Program-made: the position numbers and the translations under genes | In this document: in pieces, positions 8,083 through 16,632 of the stretch | Layout: each line of letters opens with the position of its first letter | How positions within the stretch are numbered: position 1 is the first letter of the stretch | DNA from: Methylobacterium haplocladii | Lineage (GTDB): Bacteria > Pseudomonadota > Alphaproteobacteria > Rhizobiales > Beijerinckiaceae | Length of the DNA stretch: 64,000 nt | Reading direction: 5' to 3' | Assembly: GCF_007992175.1 (NCBI RefSeq) | Contig: NZ_BJZT01000006.1 | Location: 62,001-126,000, forward strand | The notes under the pieces: generated by a model | Told to the model about the DNA's origin: nothing | Databases searched by the model: none | What the model saw: only the letters and a program-made list of their open reading frames with translations

Positions 8083-9548
8083 ACGCCGCGCTGCCGATCA
8101 TCGCGCTCGCCGTATGCGTCATCCTCGGCCTCGGCCTGTGGGCGCGCTCCGGCCACGACATGGATCTCGAACAATGGACGGTCGGCGGCCGCGGCTTCGG
8201 GACGATGCTCGTGTTCCTGCTGATGGCGGGCGAGGTCTACACGACCTTCACCTTCCTCGGCGCCTCGGGCTGGGCCTACGGCAAAGGCGGGCCGACCTAC
8301 TACATCCTCTGCTACCTCTGCCTGATCTACCTGATTTCCTATTGGCTGCTGCCGCCGGTCTGGCGTTACGCCAAGGCCCGCAAGCTCTTCTCGCAGCCCG
8401 ACTTCTTCGCCGCGAAATACGACAGCCCAGCGCTCGGCATCCTCGTGGCGTTGGTCGGGATCGTTGCGCTGGTCCCGTACATGGTGCTGCAGCTCAAGGG
8501 CCTCGGCATCATCGTGGCCACCGCCTCCTACGGGGCGATCTCGCCCACGATCGCGGTCTGGATCGGCGCGGGGACGGTGACGGCCTACGTCATGGCGTCG
8601 GGCGTGCGCGGCTCGGCCTGGAACGCCGTCATCAAGGACGTGCTGATCCTGTCCGTGGTGGTCTTTCTCGGGCTCTACCTGCCCTACCATTATTATGGCG
8701 GCATCGAGCCGATGTTCCGGGCGATCGACCAAGCCAAGCCCGGTTTCCTGGCGCTGCCCGAACGCGGTCAGAGCGCGAGCTGGTTCGCCTCGACGACGCT
8801 GCTCACCGCGCTCGGCGGCTGGATGTTCCCGCACATCTTCGGCTCGGTCTACACGGCGCGCGAGGCGAACGTGTTTCGCCGCAACGCGGTGTTCCTGCCG
8901 CTCTACCAGCTGATGCTGCTGTTCGTGTTCTTCGCGGGTTTCGCGGCGGTGCTGCAGGTGCCGGGGCTGAAGGGGCCCGACGTCGACCTCGCCCTGTTCA
9001 AGCTCGCGATCGAGACGTTCCCGCCCTGGTTCGTCGGCGTGATCGGCGCGACCGGCGTGTTCACGGCCCTGGTGCCAGGCTCGATGATCCTGATCTCGGG
9101 TGCGACCCTCGTGGCGCACAACCTCTACCGGCCGCTGCGCCCCGCCGCGACGGACGCCTCGACGGGCCGGCTCGCCAAGCTGGTGGCGCCGGTCCTCGCG
9201 CTCGTCTGCGTGGGCTTCACTCTGCACGGCGGCGAGACGATCGTGCAGCTGCTGCTGATGGGCTACGCCTTCGTCACGCAGCTGTTTCCCGCCCTGCTCG
9301 CGAGCCTGATGGCGCGCAATCCGCTCTCGAAGGAGGGCGCGGCGGCGGGCATCGTGGCGGGGGTCGGTGCGGTGGCGGTGACCGCGATCGGCGGTCACAC
9401 GATGGCGAGCCTGTTTCCGATGCTGCCCGGCCCGGTCCAGGACCTCAACATCGGCGTCGTCGCGCTGGTGTTGAACGTCGTGGTTGCGGTGGTTGTCAGT
9501 GTCGCGTCACGGCGAGCGGGCGCAAATGCGCGTGCGGTGACGGACTAG
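8079..9548 (+). CDS. Sodium:solute symporter family transporter
   Basis: The 489-residue protein has about 13 hydrophobic helices and SSS-family blocks, including DLEQWTVGGRGFG near the N-terminus, a helix with GEVYTTFTFLGASGWAYGKG, and YLPYHYYGG. Members use the sodium or proton gradient to import small organic solutes across the inner membrane. Pairing with a DUF3311 gene suggests a monocarboxylate or short organic acid substrate, but nothing in the sequence fixes it. The start overlaps the DUF3311 stop by four bases. A palindromic repeat half lies just downstream. Confidence 0.92.
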   Translation: MNAALPIIALAVCVILGLGLWARSGHDMDLEQWTVGGRGFGTMLVFLLMAGEVYTTFTFLGASGWAYGKGGPTYYILCYLCLIYLISYWLLPPVWRYAKARKLFSQPDFFAAKYDSPALGILVALVGIVALVPYMVLQLKGLGIIVATASYGAISPTIAVWIGAGTVTAYVMASGVRGSAWNAVIKDVLILSVVVFLGLYLPYHYYGGIEPMFRAIDQAKPGFLALPERGQSASWFASTTLLTALGGWMFPHIFGSVYTAREANVFRRNAVFLPLYQLMLLFVFFAGFAAVLQVPGLKGPDVDLALFKLAIETFPPWFVGVIGATGVFTALVPGSMILISGATLVAHNLYRPLRPAATDASTGRLAKLVAPVLALVCVGFTLHGGETIVQLLLMGYAFVTQLFPALLASLMARNPLSKEGAAAGIVAGVGAVAVTAIGGHTMASLFPMLPGPVQDLNIGVVALVLNVVVAVVVSVASRRAGANARAVTD

Positions 9549-9568
9549 AGGGCAGGTCGGCTCACAGC

Positions 9569-9614
9569 GTCATTCCGGGGCTCGCTCAAGGCGAGAACCC
9601 GGAATCCAGAACCG
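9569..9614. repeat. Palindromic repeat half (CATTCCGGGG family)
   Basis: This single element begins GTCATTCCGGGGCTCG and ends AACCCGGAATCCAGAACCG. The same unit occurs as facing pairs near 22195-22308 and 25128-25266. It lies in the gap after the symporter gene. Here only one half is present, and it can fold on itself through TTCCGGG / CCCGGAA. Confidence 0.7.
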
Positions 9615-9683
9615 TCGACGGGTCGAATTGATCGGGATCCGCGCGTCGTACGGACGACCGTCGGCCGATGCGCCGGCCGAGAA

Positions 9684-9824
9684 TCAGGCGGCGCGGGCGG
9701 CGGCGTGGCTCCGGTAGAGCCCCCGGACGGCGGAGAACGGAAGCAGAAGGGTCTTCACCACGGCGGTGACGGCCAGGACGGCGAGAACCGGAAGGATCGC
9801 TACGCAGATTCCGATCACGGGCAT
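9684..9824 (-). CDS. Small membrane protein, 46 residues
   Basis: The product begins MPVIGICVAILPVLAVLAVT and is mostly one long hydrophobic helix with a basic tail (VRGLYRSHAAARAA). GGAGCTTGCG sits directly before the ATG at 9822-9824, a better start than the one 32 codons upstream. Family unknown. It lies alone between the symporter and xerC. Confidence 0.55.
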   Translation of the reverse strand: MPVIGICVAILPVLAVLAVTAVVKTLLLPFSAVRGLYRSHAAARAA

Positions 9825-9932
9825 CGCAAGCTCCAATTTTTTACGCGGCGACGCCGTGGCGTTGCCTGGGGGTGACATACCGCGACCCAATCGCGGCAAT
9901 ACGAAGGACGGTTTCCGCATTCCTGCGGAATT

Positions 9933-10955
9933 CTACCGAGACGGCGCCCCCGGCCCGACGGCGGCGACCCGGCCCGCGCGCGGATGCGCGGCGTCGAAGG
10001 CGCTCATCAGGCGGTCGGCATCGACACGGGTGTAGAGCTGGGTCGTCGAGAGCGAGGCGTGTCCCAGGAGCTCCTGGATCGCCCGCAGCTCGCCCTGGCG
10101 CGCCAGCAGGTGCGTCGCGAAAGAGTGGCGCAGCGCATGCGGCGTCGCGCTGTCCGGCAGCCCGAGGGCGCCGCGCAAGGCCGCCATGGCGTATTGGACG
10201 ACGCGCGGCGAGAGCGGCCCGCCCTTCACGCCGACGAAGAGCGGCCCCTCCGGATCGAGGGGATGGGGACAGGCCGCGAGATAGGCGGCCACGGCCTGCG
10301 ACACCGCCGGCAGCACCGGCACGGCGCGGGTTTTGCCGCCCTTGCCGACGACGCGGACCTCGTCGATGCCCGGCGACGGCGCGTCCTTGCGGACGATGCC
10401 CAGCGCCTCCGAGATGCGCAGGCCCGAGCCGTAGAGCAGGGCGATCACGGCCGCGTCGCGGGCGAGCACCCAGGGCTCACGGTCGTCGTCGGGGCGGCTC
10501 TCCGACCGTGTGACCGCGATGGCGGATTCCATCGAGAGCGGACGCGGCAGGCGGCGTTCGACCTTGGGCGAGCGCACCGCGCCGAGCGCGGCGACGCCGC
10601 CATGGCCCTCGCGTTCGAGATAGCGGGCGAAGGAGCGGATGCCGGCGAGCACCCGCATCAGCGAGCGGCCGGTCAGCCCGTCGGCGCGCCGCGCCGCCAT
10701 GAAGCCGCGCACGTCGCGCGGTTTCAGCGACACCAGCTTTGCGATCGTCGGCGTGCCGGCGCGGCGGTCGAGATGGCTCAGGAACTGGTGGAGATCGCGG
10801 GCATACGCCTCGCAGGTGTTGCCGGCCATCCGCCGCTCGCGGGCGAGCCCGTCGATCCAGGCCTCGGCTGTCGCGCGCAGCAGCGCATCGCCGGCGAACG
10901 ACACGGGGCCGCCGTCATCGGGCGGTTCGTCGGTTTGGGAGGGGAGGGCTGCCAT
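9933..10955 (-). CDS. xerC: Tyrosine recombinase XerC
   Basis: The 340-residue protein has the N-terminal core-binding (SAM-like) domain and a C-terminal catalytic domain. All catalytic residues are visible: Arg in YGSGLRISEAL, Lys in VVGKGGKTRAVP, His and Arg in HALRHSFATHLL, His in LGHASLSTTQ, and the Tyr nucleophile in QLYTRVD. XerC acts with XerD at dif to resolve chromosome dimers. The length is about 40 residues over the usual size because of a variable N-terminus and C-terminal tail. There is no integrase-type context such as an att site or phage genes, so this is the housekeeping enzyme. Confidence 0.93.
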   Translation of the reverse strand: MAALPSQTDEPPDDGGPVSFAGDALLRATAEAWIDGLARERRMAGNTCEAYARDLHQFLSHLDRRAGTPTIAKLVSLKPRDVRGFMAARRADGLTGRSLMRVLAGIRSFARYLEREGHGGVAALGAVRSPKVERRLPRPLSMESAIAVTRSESRPDDDREPWVLARDAAVIALLYGSGLRISEALGIVRKDAPSPGIDEVRVVGKGGKTRAVPVLPAVSQAVAAYLAACPHPLDPEGPLFVGVKGGPLSPRVVQYAMAALRGALGLPDSATPHALRHSFATHLLARQGELRAIQELLGHASLSTTQLYTRVDADRLMSAFDAAHPRAGRVAAVGPGAPSR

Positions 10956-11025
10956 CGCTGGCGCCCATCAAGGGTCGTTATGGTTGAGGAGGTGTTAACG
11001 CGGCGCGTGGCGGACCCTCGCCAAC

Positions 11026-11051
11026 GAAAAAGCGCGCCGGAAGGGCGCGCT
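11026..11051 (-). terminator. Intrinsic terminator after the REC-GGDEF-EAL gene
   Basis: On the minus strand AGCGCGCC and GGCGCGCT pair around a five-base loop and are followed by TTTTTCG. It lies about 140 bp beyond the stop of the minus-strand regulator gene, so it probably ends the histidine kinase / regulator transcript before xerC. Confidence 0.75.
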
Positions 11052-11186
11052 GAGTTTCGATCGTTGGGACACTTCCTGGGAAGAAGCGTCGGGATCATAA
11101 CAAAGCATCACCGGCGCTCAAAGCGTATTCATTGTGCATCATGGGGCGAATGGCGGCGTCCATGCGGTCGGCACATGACGCCGTCG

Positions 11187-13067
11187 TCAGACCCCGATGC
11201 GTTCGATGATCTTCCGGGCCTCGTGCGCGTCGATCGGCATGCTGAAGATGCGGCCCTGCACTTCGGTACAGCCTTCGCCGGTGAGATGCGCGAGCTGGTC
11301 CTCGGTCTCGACGCCCTCGGCGATGGTCGGGATGCCGAAGCTGGTGCCGAGCCCCAGGATCGCGCTGACGATGGCGCTGCAGTCGCGGTTGCTGGTGACG
11401 TCCTCGATGAACGAACGGTCGATCTTGAGCTTGTCGAACTGGAACATCCGCAGATAGCTCAGGCTCGAATAGCCGGTGCCGAAATCGTCCATCGAGATGC
11501 GGACGCCGAGCGCGCGCAACTGGTTCAGCATGTCGAGGTTCTTGTCGGTCTTCTGAAGCAGGACCGATTCCGTGATCTCGATCTCCAGGCGTTCGGCCGG
11601 CAGGCCCGAATTCGCGAGCGCGCTGACCACGGCCGGCACCAGGCTGCCGCGCACGAACTGCACGGAGGAGACGTTGACCGCGATCGTCAGCGCGGCCGGC
11701 CAGCCGGCCGCCTCGCGGCAGGCCTCGCGCAGCACCCATTCGCCGATCGGAACGATCAGGCCGATCTCCTCCGCGAGGGGAATGAACTCGGCCGGCGAGA
11801 CCATGCCGCGGATCGGGTGACGCCAGCGCAGCAGCGCCTCGAAGCCCGAGACCTTGCGGGAGCTCAGCGAGATCTGCGGCTGATAGAACACCTCGAACTG
11901 GCCGAGGCCCTGGGCGTTGCGCAGGTCGAGTTCCAGCGAGCGCCGCGCCTGGACATGGGCGTCCATGGCCGGGTCGAAGATCCGGAAGGTGCCGCGGCCC
12001 TCGATCTTGGCGCGGTACATCGCGAGGTCGGCCGACTTCAGCAGCTCCTCCGGGTCGTCGTCCCCGCCCGATCCGATCACGATGCCGACGCTGGCGCCGA
12101 TGGTGGTGAGGTGGCCGTGGATCACGCGCTCGCGGCTGGCGATCTCGATCAGCCGGGTCGCCAGGGCGATGGCGCCGTCCGGCTGCTTGTTGCCGACCTG
12201 CAATATGGCGAATTCGTCGCCGCCGAGCCGCGCGATCCGGTCCGAGCGCTCCATGACGGCCCGGAAATCCTCGCCGACCGCCTGGAGCAGCATGTCGCCG
12301 ATCGCATGGCCGAGGGTGTCGTTGACGCCCTTGAAGCCGTCGAGGTCGACGAACAGGATCGCCACCGACTGGCCGGGCTCGTTGCGGACCGCCGCGATGC
12401 CGCTGACGAGCTCGTCGCGGAACTGGCGGCGGTTCGGCAGGCCGGTCAACGGATCGTGCAGGGCGAGGAAGCGCGAGCGGGCTTCCGATTGCTGGCGCTG
12501 GACGATCTCGCCCTGCAGCTGTTGGTTGATCTCGACGAGTTCGCGGGTGCGCTCCTCGACGCGCTGCTCGAGCTGGTCGTTGACCTGCCGGAGCTCGTTG
12601 GCGGCCGAGGCGATCTTGGCCTCGGCACGCTTGCGGTCGACCTGGGCGTTCACCCGGGCCAGCGCCACCTCGAAGTCGACGGGCTTGGTGACGTAGTCGT
12701 TGGCCTCGAGGTTCAGGGCCTCGACGACGTTCTCGGATTCGGCCTTGGCCGTCACCATGATCACGGGGAGCTGCAGCGGCGTGTACTTGGCCCGGATCGC
12801 CTTCAGCACGGCGATACCGTCGACATCCGGCATCATCACGTCGAGCAGGATCACGTCGTAGCTGTGCCGCTCGATCATCTCGAGGGCGCGGGCGCCGCCA
12901 TCGGCCTCGGCGACCTCGAAACCGCGGCGCCCGAAGCGGCGCAGCAGGATCGTGCGGTTGTCGGCGATGTCGTCGACGATGAGCAGGCGCGCGGCCTTCT
13001 GCGGCTCGCCGGCCGGAGCGTTCGCCAGATAGCTCTGGTCGAACGCAAGATTGTCGCGAAAGTTCAT
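11187..13067 (-). CDS. Response regulator with GGDEF and EAL domains (c-di-GMP turnover)
   Basis: The 626-residue protein has a receiver domain (about 25-145: LLIVDDIADN, LLDVMMPD, VTAKAES, TKPVD all intact), a coiled-coil linker (about 150-195), a GGDEF domain (ARLGGDEFAIL) and an EAL domain (FEALLRWRHP, EITESVLL, DDFGTGYSSL). Both catalytic motifs are intact, so it could both make and break c-di-GMP. The product-inhibition site ahead of GGDEF reads ERSD rather than RxxD, so feedback control may be lost. It follows the minus-strand kinase with a one-base stop/start overlap (TGATG), which points to phosphorylation by that kinase. No membrane segment is present. Confidence 0.93.
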   Translation of the reverse strand: MNFRDNLAFDQSYLANAPAGEPQKAARLLIVDDIADNRTILLRRFGRRGFEVAEADGGARALEMIERHSYDVILLDVMMPDVDGIAVLKAIRAKYTPLQLPVIMVTAKAESENVVEALNLEANDYVTKPVDFEVALARVNAQVDRKRAEAKIASAANELRQVNDQLEQRVEERTRELVEINQQLQGEIVQRQQSEARSRFLALHDPLTGLPNRRQFRDELVSGIAAVRNEPGQSVAILFVDLDGFKGVNDTLGHAIGDMLLQAVGEDFRAVMERSDRIARLGGDEFAILQVGNKQPDGAIALATRLIEIASRERVIHGHLTTIGASVGIVIGSGGDDDPEELLKSADLAMYRAKIEGRGTFRIFDPAMDAHVQARRSLELDLRNAQGLGQFEVFYQPQISLSSRKVSGFEALLRWRHPIRGMVSPAEFIPLAEEIGLIVPIGEWVLREACREAAGWPAALTIAVNVSSVQFVRGSLVPAVVSALANSGLPAERLEIEITESVLLQKTDKNLDMLNQLRALGVRISMDDFGTGYSSLSYLRMFQFDKLKIDRSFIEDVTSNRDCSAIVSAILGLGTSFGIPTIAEGVETEDQLAHLTGEGCTEVQGRIFSMPIDAHEARKIIERIGV

Positions 13068-14530
13068 CAGAACTGGACCCCGAGGGCGGCAGGCACGAGA
13101 GCGGAAGGCAGACGAGCAGTCGGCAGAAGAGCGGCAGGCGCGAGAGCGTGGTCGGACGCGACGTCGGGCTGGGGCTCGGCGACTTCGGCCGGGATGCAGA
13201 AGCTGAACACGGATCCCTTTTCGAGTTCGCTGGTGACGCCGATGCTGCCGCCCATCAGGGTGCAGAGCTTCTGGCTGAGCGCCAAGCCGAGTCCGGTCCC
13301 GCCGTATTGCTGGGCGGTCGCGGCCGAGACCTGACGGAAGTTCTGGAACAGGCGGCCGATATCGGTCTGCGAGATGCCGATGCCGGTGTCGCGCACCCGC
13401 ACGTCGAGCCAGGTACCCGTCGGCTTGCGGTCCATCCGCACCGAGAGGGTGACGCTGCCGTTCCGCGTGAACTTCGAGGCGTTGCTCAGCAGGTTCACCA
13501 GGATCTGGCGGAGCTTGGTCTGGTCCGTGTGCATCGTGCCGAACGGCGTCAGCTGCTGGACGGTGAGCGCGTTGCCGTTGGCGTCGGCAAGCGGCTTCAC
13601 CGTGGCGACGACCTGCTCCAGCAGGTGGCCGAGATCGAAGGTCTCGACGTTGAGTTCGATCGTCTCGGCCTCGATCTTCGACAGGTCGAGCACGTCGACC
13701 ACCAGCGAGAGCAGGTGGCGCCCGGCGGCGTTGATGCTGCGCACGTCCTTCTGCTTGGTCGCGTCGCTGCCGGGGGGGATGTTTTCGAGGATCAGCTCGC
13801 TGTAGCCGATCACCGCATTCAGCGGCGTCCGCAACTCGTGGCTCATCTTGGCGAGAAACACGGATTTCGCCCGGTTGGCGGCGTCGGCGAGCTCCTTGAC
13901 GATCTGAAGCTGCTCGTTAGCCGCCAGGTAGCGCTCGGTCTCCTTCTCGATCTGCGAGCGCATCGACATCACGTGCGAGTAGTAGATCGCCATCCAGGAC
14001 ATGTAGAGCGTCGCCGAGACGATCGAGATCCAACTCACGATCGCGAGATCGGCCACCGGTACGATCTGCGGGAAGCCGGTACTCAGATAGGCGACGAAGA
14101 ACACCGTCACGTTGAGCGCGAACAGCCCGACGATCAGCATCTGTTGTTCGGAGAAGTAGAAGAACCCGAGCAGCAGGGCGATGATCAGCCACGGCAGGCA
14201 GGGCGAACTCGCGCCGCCGTAATGGTAGGTTCCGAACAGGGCGGTGAAGGCGAGCATCTCGACCGACAGAAAGGCCGCGAGCTTGATGCTTTGCGTATAT
14301 TTGAGGACGAAGGGCAGCGTCCAGAACAGACACACACAGGCGATGACCGTGTAGCAAGGAAATCCGGGATCGGGATCGGTGCGATAGAGAAACACGCACA
14401 TCGACTGCGACATCAGCGGCCCGAAGACGTGCGTCAGGACGAAATTGCGCGTGACCGAGAGATCCGAACGCTCGAGATGAGCGGATTGGGGAATGAACCA
14501 GTCGACGATGTGCTCGAAGGTGTGTCGCAT
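13067..14530 (-). CDS. Membrane histidine kinase
   Basis: The 487-residue protein has six or so N-terminal membrane helices (about 30-200), a short coiled coil, a HisKA domain with AKMSHELRTPLNAVIGYSE, and an HATPase domain with NLLSNASKFT, VRDTGIGI and GTGLGLALS. There is no PAS or periplasmic sensor domain, so the membrane part is probably the sensor. Its stop overlaps the start of the REC-GGDEF-EAL gene by one base. The N-terminus is clearly related to that of the divergent kinase (both have an HxxGP motif and a DWF segment). An in-frame GTG two codons upstream is an alternative start. Confidence 0.92.
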   Translation of the reverse strand: MRHTFEHIVDWFIPQSAHLERSDLSVTRNFVLTHVFGPLMSQSMCVFLYRTDPDPGFPCYTVIACVCLFWTLPFVLKYTQSIKLAAFLSVEMLAFTALFGTYHYGGASSPCLPWLIIALLLGFFYFSEQQMLIVGLFALNVTVFFVAYLSTGFPQIVPVADLAIVSWISIVSATLYMSWMAIYYSHVMSMRSQIEKETERYLAANEQLQIVKELADAANRAKSVFLAKMSHELRTPLNAVIGYSELILENIPPGSDATKQKDVRSINAAGRHLLSLVVDVLDLSKIEAETIELNVETFDLGHLLEQVVATVKPLADANGNALTVQQLTPFGTMHTDQTKLRQILVNLLSNASKFTRNGSVTLSVRMDRKPTGTWLDVRVRDTGIGISQTDIGRLFQNFRQVSAATAQQYGGTGLGLALSQKLCTLMGGSIGVTSELEKGSVFSFCIPAEVAEPQPDVASDHALAPAALLPTARLPSALVPAALGVQF

Positions 14531-14766
14531 CGCCACATCCGGGGAATTTCCACCCTGCTAAGTATGAGTTCACACGTTAATTTTCAGTATATCGACCCTC
14601 TTGCGTAGATCAGACAGGGCATTAATTAGCCGTAAAACATACCGGAGAGATTGTTGCATCATTAAGCATTCAACAGCATTGTCCAATGCATGCATTCGCC
14701 GGCTGCGGCTCGGCGGATCATCGAACGGTTCGATTGCCGTCCTGTCGGAGGTTCGGAAAGTCGACC
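14531..14766. promoter_or_regulatory. Divergent promoter region of the two histidine kinase operons
   Basis: This 236-bp gap separates the divergent start codons of the paralogous kinases. It is strikingly AT-richer than its surroundings between about 14560 and 14690 (for example TTAATTTTCAGTATATCG and GGCATTAATTAGCCG). Both promoters must lie here. The short palindrome GGCATTAATTAGCC is a candidate operator, which I offer only as an observation. Confidence 0.5.
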
Positions 14767-16233
14767 ATGATGGGGAAGCAGACGCTCGAGACGTTCGACC
14801 GGTTCGTCGACTGGTTTCTCCATCCGAGCATGGTCGACGACAAGTCGATGCGGAAGCAGGCGCGGCTCTTCCTGCTGAGCCACATCCTCGGGCCGTTCCT
14901 CGGCAACGGCGTCGCCCTGGTGCTCTTCCTCGCCGAGCCGGAGCCGGGCTTCGAGGTCGGCGTGATGTTCCTCGCGATCAGCGGCTTCTGGCTGTTCCCG
15001 CTGCTGCTGCGCTGCTTCGGCCGGCTCGAACTGCTCGCCCTGATCTCGATCCAGAACCTCACCTTCAGCGTGCTCTGGGTGACGTATTTCTACGGCGGCG
15101 CCACGTCGCCGTTCCTGGCCTGGATGATCACCATCCCGCTGCTGGCCTTCTTCTATGTCGGCGACTCCCGGGCGATGCGCCTCGCCATCCTGGTGCTGCT
15201 CGGCGTCAACGCCGCCGGGTTCTATGCCGTCTACCACCTGTTCGACGCGCCGGCGCACGGCATCTCGGCGGTGGCCATGCAGCGTCTCGGCCTGCTCTCG
15301 ACGGCGGCGATCGCGGTCTACGTGACGATGATGGCGCTGTACTACGCCAAGGCGCTGGCCTCGCAGGCCGAACTCGAAACGGTGATGCGCAGCCACAAGG
15401 CGACGGCCTCCGCCCTGAAGCAGGCGGCGCTCCAATCCGAGCGCGCGAGCGCCGCCAAGGTCGAGTTCGTCGCCAAGATGAGCCACGAACTGCGCACGCC
15501 GCTCAACGCCATCATCGGCTATTCGCAGATGCTGATCGAGGAGGCCGAGGGCGAGGCGGAAGACGAGGATTTCGCCGACCTGCAGCGGATCCAGGGCGCG
15601 GGCCAGCACCTGCTCAAGCTCGTCAACCAGATCCTCGAACTCGCCAAGATCGATTCCGGCCGCATGGAGGTCTTCAACGAGACCTTTTCGGTGGCCGAGA
15701 TCGTCGAGGCCCTTGCCAACGGCCTGCGCGCCAGCGCGGCGGAGCGCGGCAACGTGCTCACCGTCGCCCTCGATCCCGAGATCGGCGCCATCACCGGCGA
15801 CCGGATGAAGATCGAGAACGCGCTGTCCCAGATCCTGCACAACGCGATTAAGTACACGGAGAACGGGACCATCACGGTCACCGGCGCGCGCGTCGCCGGC
15901 CTGCACGGCGAGACCTTCCGGATCGCGATCCAGGATACCGGCATCGGCATCGCGGCCGAGCACCTGCCGAGCCTGTTCGAGCAATTCGCCGTCAACGACG
16001 AGCAGACCGCGACGAAGTACGGCGGCACCGGCCTCGGGCTGGCGCTGGCGCGCAAGCTCTGCCGCCTGATGCACGGCGACATCGCCGTCGAGACCGAACT
16101 CGGCCACGGCAGCCGCTTCACCCTGACCTTCCCCGTGGAGCCGCCGGCCTCAATCGCCGCGGCGGCGTCCGAGCTCCCGGCACTGCCGGCGCCATCGCAG
16201 GATCTCGGCTATCCGCAAGCCGTCGCCGCCTGA
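14767..16233 (+). CDS. Membrane histidine kinase, paralogue of the divergent one
   Basis: From the ATG at 14767 the protein has 488 residues, with about six membrane helices (about 30-205), a coiled coil, HisKA (AKMSHELRTPLNAIIGYSQ) and HATPase (ILHNAIKYT, IQDTGIGIAAEHL, GTGLGLALARKL). The membrane part aligns by eye with that of the minus-strand kinase: DWFL, LSHILGPFL and the FYGGATSPFLAW block match DWFI, LTHVFGPLM and YHYGGASSPCLPW. A single-domain response regulator follows 18 bp downstream. A second ATG follows directly and cannot be told apart. An upstream in-frame start at 14686 would add 27 residues with no conserved look. Confidence 0.92.
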   Translation: MMGKQTLETFDRFVDWFLHPSMVDDKSMRKQARLFLLSHILGPFLGNGVALVLFLAEPEPGFEVGVMFLAISGFWLFPLLLRCFGRLELLALISIQNLTFSVLWVTYFYGGATSPFLAWMITIPLLAFFYVGDSRAMRLAILVLLGVNAAGFYAVYHLFDAPAHGISAVAMQRLGLLSTAAIAVYVTMMALYYAKALASQAELETVMRSHKATASALKQAALQSERASAAKVEFVAKMSHELRTPLNAIIGYSQMLIEEAEGEAEDEDFADLQRIQGAGQHLLKLVNQILELAKIDSGRMEVFNETFSVAEIVEALANGLRASAAERGNVLTVALDPEIGAITGDRMKIENALSQILHNAIKYTENGTITVTGARVAGLHGETFRIAIQDTGIGIAAEHLPSLFEQFAVNDEQTATKYGGTGLGLALARKLCRLMHGDIAVETELGHGSRFTLTFPVEPPASIAAAASELPALPAPSQDLGYPQAVAA

Positions 16234-16251
16234 CACGCGAGGCCGCAGACC

Positions 16252-16620
16252 ATGGCAAAAATCCTGATCGTCGAAGACAACCCGATGAACAGCGACATGC
16301 TGTCCCGGCGCCTCGTGCGTCAGGGCTTCGCCACGGTGATCGCCGAGGACGGGCCGAAGGGCGTCGCCATGGCGGTCTCGGAGGCCCCCGACCTGATCCT
16401 GATGGACGTGGCGCTCGGCGACATGGACGGCTGGGAGGCCACCACCGCGATCCGCGCCGATCCGCGATCCGCGCAGGTGCCGATCATCGCGCTCACCGCG
16501 CATGCGCTGTCGAGCGACCGTGCCCGCAGCATCGAGGTCGGCTGCTGCGATTTCGACACCAAGCCCGTCGACATGCCGCGGCTGCTGGCCAAGATCGCCA
16601 GGTGCCTGGGGACCGCCTGA
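16252..16620 (+). CDS. Single-domain response regulator, DivK-like
   Basis: The 122-residue protein is one receiver domain with Glu8/Asp9 (IVEDNPMN), phospho-acceptor Asp52 (LILMDVAL), Thr82 (ALTAHA) and Lys104 (DTKPVD). The segment VEDNPMNSDMLSRRL resembles DivK and the receiver domains of hybrid kinases. It has no output domain, so it would act by binding another protein or as a phosphate carrier between kinases. It lies 18 bp after its kinase and convergent, with a 12-bp gap, to the HTH gene. Confidence 0.88.
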   Translation: MAKILIVEDNPMNSDMLSRRLVRQGFATVIAEDGPKGVAMAVSEAPDLILMDVALGDMDGWEATTAIRADPRSAQVPIIALTAHALSSDRARSIEVGCCDFDTKPVDMPRLLAKIARCLGTA

Positions 16621-16632
16621 GGCCGTCTCCCG

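Noticed and set aside
9933..10955. xerC considered as a phage or island integrase
   Set aside because: No att-like direct repeats, tRNA or phage genes nearby, and the sequence fits chromosomal XerC.
9984..13334. Plus-strand frame of 1116 codons
   Set aside because: It is antisense to xerC and the REC-GGDEF-EAL gene, both of which have intact catalytic motifs. The translation is a His/Arg/Asp-rich shadow.
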